Below the pieces are notes generated by a model, which saw only the letters and a program-made list of their open reading frames with translations, was not told the origin of the DNA and did no database searches. 64,000 bases of DNA. It comes from Corynebacterium vitaeruminis. Lineage in GTDB: Bacteria; Actinomycetota; Actinomycetes; Mycobacteriales; Mycobacteriaceae. The translations under genes were made by a program, and so were the position numbers. The stretch covers positions 36,942 through 100,941 of the forward strand of contig NZ_JVVM01000010.1 of assembly GCF_001054325.1 (NCBI RefSeq), read 5' to 3'. Every line of letters starts with the position of its first letter. The stretch's first letter is position 1. Shown here one piece after another: positions 20,019 through 29,006 of this stretch.

Positions 20019-20510
20019 TTATGCTGCCGCAGGCAAAACACCCAACTCAGCCCGAACAACCTCTAGAAACGCGCAGCTTAAATCCCACAACTCCTGCGCC
20101 CGCTGCGAATCAATGCGGCGAGCGATACCCAACCGGACTTCCTCACGCAGCGCAGTGAACTGCTCAAATTTGAATACCCAGCTGTCGAATTCAGGCTGCT
20201 CTTTCTTTAAACGCAACCACGCACTCTGTGTTGCCGAACGACGGCGCTTAGCTGTCGAACCTGAACGAGACCCCGTGCCAGAGCCCCCAGCTACCGACCC
20301 AACGTCGCGATTCAACAACGCCCCAGCGCAGCGCAGCGCTGCACAGTAAGAAAGCTCCAGCATCTCATCAGAGTCAACCTTCTGGGCATTCGCTAGCAGG
20401 ACCTCGGCCCGCCCCAAGAGCTTCAGCGACTGCTTTGAGACGCCAACCGGGGCGACCGAACCCGACTGCGAAATCGCCCTGAACTCCACCACATTCGACC
20501 TTGCCACCAC
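20019..20510 (-). CDS. Small helical protein, probably SAV_6107-type HEPN family
   Basis: The start is the GTG at 20508-20510 (or the adjacent GTG), 5 nt after AAGGAGG; the frame is open further upstream to 20615 without a better site. 163 residues, mostly alpha-helical, with SLKLLGRAEVLLANAQ, MLELSYCAALRCAGALL and a C-terminal AQELWDLSCAFLEVVRAEL segment. This resembles the conserved actinobacterial SAV_6107-like HEPN proteins found beside the mraZ region. An RxxxxH RNase motif is not evident, so no nuclease activity is claimed. The family call is from memory of the pattern and is moderate. Confidence 0.6.
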   Translation of the reverse strand: MVARSNVVEFRAISQSGSVAPVGVSKQSLKLLGRAEVLLANAQKVDSDEMLELSYCAALRCAGALLNRDVGSVAGGSGTGSRSGSTAKRRRSATQSAWLRLKKEQPEFDSWVFKFEQFTALREEVRLGIARRIDSQRAQELWDLSCAFLEVVRAELGVLPAAA

Positions 20511-20692
20511 ACTGCCCTCCTTTTCGCCTGAGCATTCACATGAGCACGGATTTTCTATTCCCCCTTTGGGGTTCGACTGCAATCTATCCCCAACCCCGGA
20601 CTCCACCCGATACAACTTCGTACACTTGTTCGATTAAATGTTATTGCAGTAATTGCACAACCAAGTTCGTCTAAGTCGCTAATCTGGTCACT

Positions 20693-21304
20693 GTGAAATA
20701 CAGCGTGGTTCCGATGACAGCAGGAGACTTCAATCTCCGGCTGCAAGAAGCAGTGGCGCTCTACATCACCGCGATGAAGTACAACCCAGCTATCTTGCCC
20801 GGCCGTCTTCACGAGTGGAAGAAGCAGACCACGCAACCGGGATTCATGGCTGCCGCAGCCATCGCCCACCCCAAAGAACTCTCCCCTGCCCAGGCTCTCC
20901 GTGATCCGCGCTGCAGGTTGGTTGGCATCGGCTACTGCCGAACAGGCTTGGATACACACTGGTGGTATCGCCAGGTCAGGGATGGATTGCTCATGGACGG
21001 GCGCTCGCTACCGGACGTCGTCAAGCTCTTGGGCAACTACGCCGAACTGTCTGAGATTCACATTCACCCAAGTTTTCAGGGGCAGGGACTCGGTAAACGG
21101 CTGCTGCGCGAGTTGGTTGATTCCCGACCGGAAGCGCGGGTGTTGTTGTCCACCCCGGAGTACCCAAATGAGGCCAATAGAGCATGGCAGCTCTACCGTC
21201 AATTTGGTTTCAAGGATGTTTTAAGGAACTTTTATTTCACAGGTGACTCCCGTCCCTTTGCAGTTCTAGGAGTAGATCTTCCCCGTGACACCATCGCCGA
21301 GTGA
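20693..21304 (+). CDS. GNAT-family N-acetyltransferase
   Basis: 203 residues with the acetyl-CoA-binding motif A: EIHIHPSFQGQGLGKRLL, with QGQGLGK at 129-135, and a C-terminal YRQFGFKDVLRNFYF segment typical of GNAT motif B. The substrate is unknown. The homologue Rv2170 occupies the same place upstream of lppM. The ATG at 20693 sits where the sequence AT-rich promoter region begins downstream of the divergent HEPN-like gene. The 3' end overlaps the lppM start by 20 nt, so the two are probably co-expressed. Confidence 0.88.
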   Translation: MKYSVVPMTAGDFNLRLQEAVALYITAMKYNPAILPGRLHEWKKQTTQPGFMAAAAIAHPKELSPAQALRDPRCRLVGIGYCRTGLDTHWWYRQVRDGLLMDGRSLPDVVKLLGNYAELSEIHIHPSFQGQGLGKRLLRELVDSRPEARVLLSTPEYPNEANRAWQLYRQFGFKDVLRNFYFTGDSRPFAVLGVDLPRDTIAE

Positions 21305-21959
21305 ACCTACCAAAACGCGTCGACGGCATCGGCATCTGCGCATCACCGCAGCACTCGCCGGAATAGCCGCTATTTTTCCACTCAGCGGCTGCTTCGACGC
21401 GCAGGCTGGCTTTACCATTTCCGGCGACGACCGGGTCTCGGGCACAGTTCACGTCACACCCGAGGAAGGATTCCGTTCCCAATTTGAGCAGTGGAAAGCA
21501 CCGGAAGATCTCTCCGACCGTGTCTCACAGGAAGTCATCGACTCATCCACAGGAAAGATAGAAGTCGCGTTTAACGAGCTGCACTTCATCGAACTCACCG
21601 ATACGCTCCGCCAGCTTTCCGACGACCGCATAGACATCGACCTGGACCGTACAGGTGGTGGCAAGATTTCAATGAACGGCCACATGGATTTGACCCACCT
21701 GCCCGGCGCGAAGGTTGATTTCGTCGTTACGTTCCCAGAGCAGGTTACTGACTCCAATGGCCGACAGACAGAGCCGAACAAGGTCGAATGGCAACTCGCC
21801 AGTGGCGAGAACCATACCGTCTGGGCATCGTCGCCGACTGGGTCCACCAAACGGAATCAATTCCTGTTGTTTGCCGGTGTGACCACAGCCGCCGGTGTGC
21901 TGGCCTCGGCGCTAGGCATCCTGTGGGCACGGAGAGTCCGCGACATGCAGGACTTTTAG
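21285..21959 (+). CDS. lppM: LppM-type lipoprotein with C-terminal membrane anchor
   Basis: 224 residues from a GTG start with AGGAG 12 nt upstream. A signal segment (ITAALAGIAAIFPLSGC) ends in a lipobox LSGC, then comes an LppM-like domain (VSGTVHVTPEEGF...) and a C-terminal membrane helix (FAGVTTAAGVLASALGILW) followed by basic residues. The M. tuberculosis homologue Rv2171 (LppM) affects phagosomal uptake and binds phosphatidyl-myo-inositol mannosides. Gene order GNAT-lppM-metF is the same as there. It converges on metF with only 3 nt between the stop codons. Confidence 0.82.
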   Translation: MTPSPSEPTKTRRRHRHLRITAALAGIAAIFPLSGCFDAQAGFTISGDDRVSGTVHVTPEEGFRSQFEQWKAPEDLSDRVSQEVIDSSTGKIEVAFNELHFIELTDTLRQLSDDRIDIDLDRTGGGKISMNGHMDLTHLPGAKVDFVVTFPEQVTDSNGRQTEPNKVEWQLASGENHTVWASSPTGSTKRNQFLLFAGVTTAAGVLASALGILWARRVRDMQDF

Positions 21960-21962
21960 CAG

Positions 21963-22955
21963 TTAAAAACCGCCACGCAGCATATCCTGGCCGGTGCCCC
22001 ATGCGGGAGCCATGCCGAGGTTGTGCAAAACCTCCTGGGAAGCGCGAGCGAAGTTCATAGTCATAAAGTGCAGTCCCGGCACACCTTCGGAGATGAGACG
22101 CTCTGCCATGTTGGTCGAAAAATCGATACCAATCTTGCGAATCTCATCCTTGTTGGCCTGCTCATCACCATCTGCAGCCTTGATTAGGCGTTCCTCCAAA
22201 TCGGATGGCAAATGTGCCCCGGAGAGCTCAACCTGCCTGCGCACAGAGCGCAGCGACGTAATCGGCATCAGTCCCGGAATGATGGGCTTGGCGCCATGCA
22301 CCGGATCCGCTTCTGCCAGGCGGTCTCGAAGCCGCAGATAGTGCTCAATGTCGAAGAACATCTGCGTAATCGAGTACTCGGCCCCCGCGCGCAACTTGGC
22401 CAGCGTGTACTGCGTGTCATGATCCAGATCCGGCGAGCGGTAGTGCCCTTCCGGGAACGACGCAATACCGATTTCGAATTTCTCGAACTCCGGCTCCGCC
22501 TTAATCAACTCGATTAGTTCGCTGGCGTAGTGCAGACCCCCTTCGGTCTCCACCCATGGGCCAAGCGGGTCGCCCGGAGGGTCACCACGCAGAACGAGCA
22601 GATTTGTCAACCCTGCGTCTAGGTAGGAGCGCAGGATTTCCCGCAGCTCATCGACGGTGTGCTCCACCAAGGTCAGGTGCACAAGTGTCGTAAGCGGCTG
22701 CTTAGAAACCCGCTGGGCGATTCGCAGGGTGCGGTCGCGGCTAGAACCACCGGCACCATAGGTCACCGATGCAAAGGAGGCCCCGAGATCGTGGAAGGCC
22801 TCAGCCGCACGGAGAAGGCGTTCCTCCGCAGCGTCGTCACGCGGCGGCATGAACTCGACTGAGAATGGAATACTGCCCGCGCTCGGCATTGAAAGTGCCT
22901 GGCGGATTGTCACTTGGCGGCCTGGCGACAGTGGCATTGTTGAGGACATAGTCAC
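21963..22955 (-). CDS. metF: 5,10-methylenetetrahydrofolate reductase
   Basis: 330 residues from GTG at 22955, or 328 from ATG at 22949; neither has a strong ribosome-binding site. Family landmarks: FSVEFMPPRDD at the N-terminus, SVTYGAGGSSRDRT, LVHLTLVEHTVDEL, LLVLRGDPPGDP, YSITQMFFD and IIPGLMPITSL. It reduces methylenetetrahydrofolate to the methyl donor for methionine synthesis. The gene is divergent from idsA, with 60 bp in between for both promoters. Confidence 0.93.
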   Translation of the reverse strand: MTMSSTMPLSPGRQVTIRQALSMPSAGSIPFSVEFMPPRDDAAEERLLRAAEAFHDLGASFASVTYGAGGSSRDRTLRIAQRVSKQPLTTLVHLTLVEHTVDELREILRSYLDAGLTNLLVLRGDPPGDPLGPWVETEGGLHYASELIELIKAEPEFEKFEIGIASFPEGHYRSPDLDHDTQYTLAKLRAGAEYSITQMFFDIEHYLRLRDRLAEADPVHGAKPIIPGLMPITSLRSVRRQVELSGAHLPSDLEERLIKAADGDEQANKDEIRKIGIDFSTNMAERLISEGVPGLHFMTMNFARASQEVLHNLGMAPAWGTGQDMLRGGF

Positions 22956-23015
22956 TCATACTAAGCGGTGCCCTATCCTTAAAGCAGCATTACCCGTCAT
23001 CGACGAGAGGCCCAC

Positions 23016-24128
23016 ATGAGCGAAGAACTGGATTTGGCCGCGCTGCAACCCCGCGAAGTGCCAGCAGCTGTTACCAAAACGCTGGAGGATTACCTCAAAA
23101 GCCGTGGCGACGATGTCGCCTCGGTCGATGCGGTCTACAGCGAGGCCATAGATTCGCTCCATTCCTTCGTCCTCAACGGGGGCAAGCGAGTGCGTCCAGC
23201 TTTTGCCTGGCAGGGATGGCTGGGGGCAGCCGGCCTCGAAGGTCGTTTCGCCCCTGCAGAGGATTCCCAAGCTGTGATGAACGCAGTGAGCGCTTTAGAG
23301 CTCATTCAGGCCTGTGCTCTCATCCACGACGACATCATCGATGATGCTGATACGCGCCGCGGTGCACCGACCATTCATAAGGTATTTGAAGCCAAGCACG
23401 AGGCTAATGCCTGGAATGGAGCCGCCGACCGCTTCGGCATTTCCGCCGCTATTCTCATTGGCGATGTTGCCCTGACCTGGGCTGATGACATGCTGCATGC
23501 TTCGGGCCTCAGCTCGGAAGCGTTGACCCGCGCACTTATCCCCTGGCGTGCTATGCGCACCGAGGTACTTGGCGGCCAATTGCTTGACATCACTGCCGAG
23601 GCCAGCCGCGACAGCCGCGTCGGCACGGCTGAGAAGATCAATCTGTTCAAGACTGCTGCCTACACCATTGAGCGCCCTCTTCACATCGGCGCCGCGATTG
23701 CAGGAGCACCGACGGAATTGATTGAGGCCTACCGCAGCTTCGGCCGTGACATCGGTGTGGCATTCCAGCTCCGCGACGATCAGCTGGGGGTCTTCGGCGA
23801 CCCCGAGATCACGGGCAAGCCGGCCGGCGATGACCTCCGCGAGGGCAAGCGAACTGTCCTGGTCGGCCAAGCGTTGAACCTCTACCGCGATTCCGCACCT
23901 GAAAAGGCACGTTTTATCGATGAGCATCTGGGTTCGGTCACGTCTGCTGCAGATATCGATGAACTGCGCAATCTCATCGCTGATTCCGGCGCTGCCGATG
24001 CCGTCGAACGTGAAATCGACCGTCTGACCAGCCGCGCCTTCGCCACCATCGAAAACGCCGACCTGCCTGCAACCTCGCGCGAGAACCTCATCGCCATGGG
24101 AGTTCGAGCCACCGCTCGCCAGCATTAG
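23016..24128 (+). CDS. idsA: Polyprenyl diphosphate synthase (geranylgeranyl-PP synthase type)
   Basis: 370 residues. First aspartate-rich motif DDIIDD at 105-110 and second motif DDQLGVFGD at 254-262, plus GGKRVRP for IPP binding. The enzyme condenses IPP with an allylic diphosphate; chain length cannot be read with certainty, but homologues here (Rv2173/IdsA) make C20. It stands directly before crtI and close to crtB, so its likely product would feed carotenoid as well as prenyl-lipid carriers. A GAGAGG site precedes the ATG. Confidence 0.9.
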   Translation: MSEELDLAALQPREVPAAVTKTLEDYLKSRGDDVASVDAVYSEAIDSLHSFVLNGGKRVRPAFAWQGWLGAAGLEGRFAPAEDSQAVMNAVSALELIQACALIHDDIIDDADTRRGAPTIHKVFEAKHEANAWNGAADRFGISAAILIGDVALTWADDMLHASGLSSEALTRALIPWRAMRTEVLGGQLLDITAEASRDSRVGTAEKINLFKTAAYTIERPLHIGAAIAGAPTELIEAYRSFGRDIGVAFQLRDDQLGVFGDPEITGKPAGDDLREGKRTVLVGQALNLYRDSAPEKARFIDEHLGSVTSAADIDELRNLIADSGAADAVEREIDRLTSRAFATIENADLPATSRENLIAMGVRATARQH

Positions 24129-24146
24129 ACCAGGTGTTGCGTAGTC

Positions 24147-25847
24147 ATGTCCGCCGCTTCCAACGCTCATGTCCCCACTAGTTCCCCACGTCTGCGCCGT
24201 GCGGTCGCTCGGCCTCATAAGGACGCCAAACCACAACTGACCATCATCGGTGCAGGTCTGTCCGGACTTACCGCCGCACTCTACGCCATCGCAGATGGCT
24301 ACGACGTCGCTGTCCTCGAGCGGGAAAGCTTCGTCGGAGGGCGCTGCGCCAGCGAACCCATCTCTGTCGATGTCGACGGGCAATCGCTCACCGCTGTCTT
24401 CGATACCGGCGCAACTGTATGGACCATGCCCTCGCTTGTCGACGATGCCCTCGCCGCCGTCGGCCTCTACGCGCGCGATATCGACCCAGGCTTTTCGGCT
24501 TCCCCAATCACACCGACCTACCGCGCCGAATTTGCCACCCGCGGTGGACTTGACGTTTTTTCCAACGAAGACATGATGGCCGATGAGCTCGCACGCTTTG
24601 GTGCCACTGGCTCCACCATCGCCGGTTACCGCAAACTCCGCACGTGGTTACAGACTCTTTTCAATGCCTGCTTCGACAACTTCATGTCACGCAGCTTTGA
24701 CCGCGTCACTGACCTATTCACCGGGCCCGGCGCGCTTCGCGATCTGACTACGCTCCTCCGACTCGGCGCTTTCGGCGCCCTCGAACCTAAGATTCGTGCA
24801 TTCCTCGACGATGATGACCTCGCTCGCGTGTTCAGCTTCCAGGCGCTTTACGCAGGTGTACCTCCGGCCAAGGCCCGTGCGGTCTACGGCTGCATCTCCC
24901 ACATGGACACCTCGATGGGTGTTTACTATCCGCACTCCCCCGCATTCGGTTCCGGGATGGGCGCAGTTGTCGAACTACTCGCCGAGGCCGTCCGCCGAGC
25001 TGGCGGCACCATCGAATTTGACGTTGATGTCACTGGCCTGAAGCTCGACGAGACCGACCTCGTCTCTGCCATCACCACGACAGCTGGCGAGCGCTCCACC
25101 GATGCTGTCATCGCTACTACTGATTTACCGGTTCTGCAGAACTGGCTTCATGACGCCGCCACCTCTGCCGCCAGCGGTTCATCGAAGTGGCGAGGCATTC
25201 GGGACGTCGTAAAGCGGACGGGACCGCGACGGCTGTTCCCAGTACGATTTTCCCCATCGGCAGTGGTGGCGCACGGACTGATTCCGGTTTCGGAGACCGA
25301 AAGGTGGCCGAAGCGGCATCACCTGATTTCATTTGGCGAGAAGTGGAACGAAACCTTCGAAGAAATCTCGTCACCTCGCCATGGAAAGTTGATGTCAGAC
25401 CCGTCGTTGCTGGTCACTAGGCCTGCAGTGAGCGCACCGGAGCGCATCGTCACAGATGCGAACGGCGTGGCGTGGGAGCCCGTCAGTGTGCTTGCGCCGT
25501 GCCCGAACTTGCAGTCAGCCAATCTGATCTGGTCACGGATTGGTTCGGACTATGTGGCGCAGATAACCGCCGAGCTGGAGCGCCGCGGGCTGACCGGAAT
25601 CTCCACGAAGTGGCGAGTGGGACGGATAGACACCCCGCAGCAATGGCGAGAACGCGACATGGGCGTTGGCTCGCCGTTTGGGCTCGCACATCTGTTCCGA
25701 CAGACGGGGCCGTTCCGTCCCCGCAACTTCTCTCCGAAGATGCCGGGGAATGTGGTGCTGGCGGGATCGACGACTGTGCCGGGTGTTGGTGTGCCGACAG
25801 TCATGATTTCCGGCCGACTTGCGGCACAGCGGTTTGAAACGCCGTAG
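24147..25847 (+). CDS. crtI: CrtI-family phytoene desaturase
   Basis: 566 residues. An N-terminal FAD-binding Rossmann motif (IIGAGLSGLTAALYA, about 32-46) and ERESFVGGRCAS follow a 30-residue basic leader. The C-terminal AGSTTVPGVGVPTVMISGRLAA matches the bacterial phytoene dehydrogenase signature. The gene begins 18 nt after idsA and is followed by mptB then crtB, so GGPP synthase, phytoene synthase and desaturase lie within 5.5 kb. The number of desaturations, and thus the pigment, cannot be told. 4,4'-diapophytoene desaturase is a less likely alternative because a C20 synthase gene is adjacent. Confidence 0.85.
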   Translation: MSAASNAHVPTSSPRLRRAVARPHKDAKPQLTIIGAGLSGLTAALYAIADGYDVAVLERESFVGGRCASEPISVDVDGQSLTAVFDTGATVWTMPSLVDDALAAVGLYARDIDPGFSASPITPTYRAEFATRGGLDVFSNEDMMADELARFGATGSTIAGYRKLRTWLQTLFNACFDNFMSRSFDRVTDLFTGPGALRDLTTLLRLGAFGALEPKIRAFLDDDDLARVFSFQALYAGVPPAKARAVYGCISHMDTSMGVYYPHSPAFGSGMGAVVELLAEAVRRAGGTIEFDVDVTGLKLDETDLVSAITTTAGERSTDAVIATTDLPVLQNWLHDAATSAASGSSKWRGIRDVVKRTGPRRLFPVRFSPSAVVAHGLIPVSETERWPKRHHLISFGEKWNETFEEISSPRHGKLMSDPSLLVTRPAVSAPERIVTDANGVAWEPVSVLAPCPNLQSANLIWSRIGSDYVAQITAELERRGLTGISTKWRVGRIDTPQQWRERDMGVGSPFGLAHLFRQTGPFRPRNFSPKMPGNVVLAGSTTVPGVGVPTVMISGRLAAQRFETP

Positions 25848-25934
25848 CTCCCCGAGTGTCTCCCGGATGTCTGCCGGTGGTCACTGACCAACTAAGATTA
25901 ATGAATCAGCAATTTATCGATTGTTTAGGTTGAC

Positions 25935-27551
25935 ATGAATTTATCGCGGAGTGCTCAGCTGGGTGTTTACGGTGGCATCCTCATCGCTCTGGGCTCCTAC
26001 GGTTCCGGTGCGAATCGCTACCGTGGCGGTGTTGTTCACGCTCTCGGTCTCGACTGGATTACCTACGGTCACGGTCAGATTTTCTGTGAGATTGTGATTT
26101 GGGTGGGCATTGCCCTCTTGCTGGTCTCGTGGCTGCGCATCGGGCGGGAGCTGCTGTTTTCGAAGGGGGCTATCCGGGACGTTGTAACCGCTTCCGCCCT
26201 CCCTGGCGGTACGGAAAGTGCTACAGGTGCGGCAAGTGATGCCAGCGATGAGTCCACGTTGCGCCGTTTCAATTCCACTCTGTTGGCCTGGGCAATTCCC
26301 CTATCACTGGCTGCCCCGCTGTTTTCCCGTGATGTTTATTCGTATCTCATGCAGGGGGCGATGGTCCGCGACGGATTCGATCCCTACACCGAAGGTGCGG
26401 CAGCCAACCCGGGGCCAATGCTGCTGGAGGTATCCGCAGACTGGCGTAACACCACTACTCCGTATGGCCCGCTGCATCTGGGCATCGGTGAAGCCATCAC
26501 GCGCATCGTCGGCGACAACATCACCGTTGGTGTGATTCTCTACCGCATCGTGTGCCTGCTGGGCTTCGCCGCCATTGTCTGGTCGATTCCGCGAATCGCC
26601 CAAGCGCTTGGAGCAAACCCGGCTTTCGCGCAATGGCTCGGCGTGCTCAATCCACTGGTGCTGCTGCATCTGATTGCGGGCATGCACAACGAGGCACTGA
26701 TGGTCGGTTTGGTAAGCCTGGCGCTGGTTGCCGCACTGCGCATGGAGCGGTTGCCGGGTGGTCTGATCGCTGCTGTCCTCATCGGGATCGGTGTCGCTCT
26801 GAAAGCCACCGCTGTCTTGGCGTTGCCCTTCGTAGTGTGGATCGTGCTGACTAGGAGCGAGCCCATCACCACGCTTCAACAGATGCTGCGGAAGATTCCG
26901 GCGATTGCCGGTGTTGGCATCGTGTTGGTCGCAGTCTGCGTCGGTACGCTTGCGGTGGTGACCTGGCTGACCGGTTCGAGCTGGGGCTGGGTCTCCGAGA
27001 TCAGTGGCAATACTAAGGTCATTAATCCGCTGGCAGCACCGTCAGCGGTCGCTGGTGTGATTTCCGGCATCATGGTGTGGTTCAACGACGACATCGGCTT
27101 TAACGTCGTTGTCAGCCACACACGCGTGGTCTCTTCTGTCATCATGCTGGTGGGACTTGTGATTTCCTGGTTCTACTTCCGAGCCACGCCACGTAACAAT
27201 GTCGCTGGCATGATTGCCGCCTACGTCGTGGCCTGCGTCTTTAATGCCGTGGCACTGCCCTGGTACTACGCCAGTTTGCTGACCCCCATGGGAACAATTC
27301 GCCCGCCACGATGGGTTATTCAGGGCACCGTGATGTTCACGTTCATCCTGTCGCTGTCGTTCGCCGGCGGTGGCAATCACCGCTTCTACGACGTGCCCTG
27401 GATGATTATCATCACCGTTCTCGGCTGGCTGGCCACCGGCTGGCTGACCACTGGAAAATTCGGCTGGAAGTACCCGTGGCGCGACGATAACTCCGCCGCC
27501 AACACGGATTCCACGACACCGCCCTTGCCGCGATCGACCGAGGTCGCATAG
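25935..27551 (+). CDS. mptB: Alpha-(1->6)-mannopyranosyltransferase MptB (GT-C, lipoglycan core)
   Basis: 538 residues with a dozen or so membrane segments and a GT-C style acidic loop after the first helices (FSRDVYSYLMQGAMV, with the conserved RD). Later PLVLLHLIAGMHNEALMVG fits the MptA/MptB family. MptB uses polyprenyl-phosphomannose to start the alpha-1,6 mannan core of lipomannan. It occupies the same site as Rv2174, but here it is bracketed by crtI and crtB. The C-terminus (residues about 515-538) is a hydrophilic Thr/Pro tail. A TTTAGG lies just before the ATG. Confidence 0.85.
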   Translation: MNLSRSAQLGVYGGILIALGSYGSGANRYRGGVVHALGLDWITYGHGQIFCEIVIWVGIALLLVSWLRIGRELLFSKGAIRDVVTASALPGGTESATGAASDASDESTLRRFNSTLLAWAIPLSLAAPLFSRDVYSYLMQGAMVRDGFDPYTEGAAANPGPMLLEVSADWRNTTTPYGPLHLGIGEAITRIVGDNITVGVILYRIVCLLGFAAIVWSIPRIAQALGANPAFAQWLGVLNPLVLLHLIAGMHNEALMVGLVSLALVAALRMERLPGGLIAAVLIGIGVALKATAVLALPFVVWIVLTRSEPITTLQQMLRKIPAIAGVGIVLVAVCVGTLAVVTWLTGSSWGWVSEISGNTKVINPLAAPSAVAGVISGIMVWFNDDIGFNVVVSHTRVVSSVIMLVGLVISWFYFRATPRNNVAGMIAAYVVACVFNAVALPWYYASLLTPMGTIRPPRWVIQGTVMFTFILSLSFAGGGNHRFYDVPWMIIITVLGWLATGWLTTGKFGWKYPWRDDNSAANTDSTTPPLPRSTEVA

Positions 27552-28538
27552 TTGTCCATGCCCACCCCACAGCCCCACTCAACCATCGCGCTGCCGAACT
27601 CCTACGAGCTCTGCCGCGATATTATGACCTCCCACGGTCGCACGTATTCCCTGGCCACACGACTATTGACACCCCGTCAGCAACGCGCGGTCTGGTCCCT
27701 CTACGCCTGGGCGCGGATAGTCGATGACTACGTCGACTGCCCCGCCGACACCAATTGCTCCCCCGCGCACATCGAAGCAACGGTCACGCACTTAAGCGAG
27801 CTCTTCCACTCAGCCGTCGTCACCGGTTCGCTTGACGACGTCCACCGCGACCGCGACCGTGCCGTTATCTCGGCGGCCGCGCAGACTTTTCGCGACTACT
27901 ACATCGATCCACAGCTCTCTGCGGACTTTATCCACTCCATGCTGATGGACGTGCCCGACACATCCTGCCACATCGCACATTTTGAAACCTGGGAGCAGCT
28001 CGACTCGTATATGTGGGGCTCCGCTGCCGTCATCGGCCTGGAGATGATGCCCATCCTGGGCACCTGCGCAGGAGTCTCCCGTGAAGAAGCCGCCCCCTAC
28101 GCCGAGTGTCTGGGCAGAGCCTTTCAGGTGACTAATTTTCTCCGCGACATTGCCGAGGATTTTCAGCGTGGCCGCATTTACCTACCGCTGAATGATTGGG
28201 AGGCCTTCGGTGTGAGTACCGAAGAAATTAGTTACTGTGTCGCTACTGGGCAGACGACCCCTGCGGTGCGCCAGACGTTGGCCTACTTCGTCGCCCGCAA
28301 CCGCGCACTCTATGCCGAAGCCAGCGTCGGCGTGGACATGTTGGATGTGCCCGGCCGACAGGCCATCCGTGCTGCGGAGATTCTCTACTCGGATATCCTC
28401 GGCGAGATTGAGCGAGCTAACTACAACGTCTTCGCGCAGCGCGCACAAGTGGGGCGCGCTCGAAAAGCAAAAATCGCCCTACCACTGCTTTTCGCAGCAG
28501 TGACCGGGCGATTGCGACAGGAGCTATCGAGGGCGTAG
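27552..28538 (+). CDS. crtB: Phytoene synthase (CrtB/squalene synthase family)
   Basis: 328 residues from TTG at 27552, right after the mptB stop; GAGG 8 nt upstream favours this over the ATG at 27558. Aspartate-rich motifs DDYVD at 58-62 and RDIAED at 199-204 are both intact, and FQVTNFLRDIAEDFQRGR is the family signature. It condenses two GGPP to phytoene, the substrate for CrtI encoded 1.7 kb upstream. It converges on the Rv2175c-like gene with 14 nt between. Confidence 0.87.
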   Translation: MSMPTPQPHSTIALPNSYELCRDIMTSHGRTYSLATRLLTPRQQRAVWSLYAWARIVDDYVDCPADTNCSPAHIEATVTHLSELFHSAVVTGSLDDVHRDRDRAVISAAAQTFRDYYIDPQLSADFIHSMLMDVPDTSCHIAHFETWEQLDSYMWGSAAVIGLEMMPILGTCAGVSREEAAPYAECLGRAFQVTNFLRDIAEDFQRGRIYLPLNDWEAFGVSTEEISYCVATGQTTPAVRQTLAYFVARNRALYAEASVGVDMLDVPGRQAIRAAEILYSDILGEIERANYNVFAQRAQVGRARKAKIALPLLFAAVTGRLRQELSRA

Positions 28539-28552
28539 AACGCTGTCCGAGC

Positions 28553-28963
28553 TTACAATGCCATAGCCTGTGCGCGGCGCATTACTTCGCGAGCGAGATG
28601 ACCGTGCAGGGCGTCCACCGGGCGCCCAGGCAGAGACTCATCTTCGGTGAATAGCCACTCCAGCGCTTCCTCTCGCGTATAGCCTCCGTCGGCAAGCAAT
28701 GCGAGTGCGCCAGGAACGAAACGCGCGACCTCGTCGTCCTCGAAGAAGCGAGCGGGAATTTGTGCAATGCCGTTGCGGTTGACTGCAATAAGGCGTCCTT
28801 CCTGCAGCAATGCGTGAATTCGGGTGACGGCGACGCCAATGAGGTCAGCGGCATCGGGTAGCGCAAGAGTGGGTTCGTCGGCGCTCAGGACATCGTGGCA
28901 AGTTGGAATCTTTCTCACACTGGTCACTTTAGCGCGTTGGCTTCGTAGCCGGTACGTCCCCAT
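28553..28963 (-). CDS. Rv2175c-like winged-helix DNA-binding protein (PknL-linked)
   Basis: 136 residues from 28963; a GTG at 28925-28927 would give 124 residues beginning TSVRKIPTCHD and may be the true, possibly leaderless, start. It contains a helix-turn-helix region (LPDAADLIGVAVTRIHALLQEGRLIAV) and a C-terminal helical half (YTREEALEWLFTEDESLPGRPVDALHG), as in Rv2175c. In M. tuberculosis Rv2175c is phosphorylated by PknL, which abolishes DNA binding. Here too the gene is divergent from pknL, with 43 bp between. Its targets are unknown. Confidence 0.82.
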   Translation of the reverse strand: MGTYRLRSQRAKVTSVRKIPTCHDVLSADEPTLALPDAADLIGVAVTRIHALLQEGRLIAVNRNGIAQIPARFFEDDEVARFVPGALALLADGGYTREEALEWLFTEDESLPGRPVDALHGHLAREVMRRAQAMAL

Positions 28964-29006
28964 ATACTTGTTAGAAGCAACTGATTAGAACAGGGAAGGC
29001 TGATTT

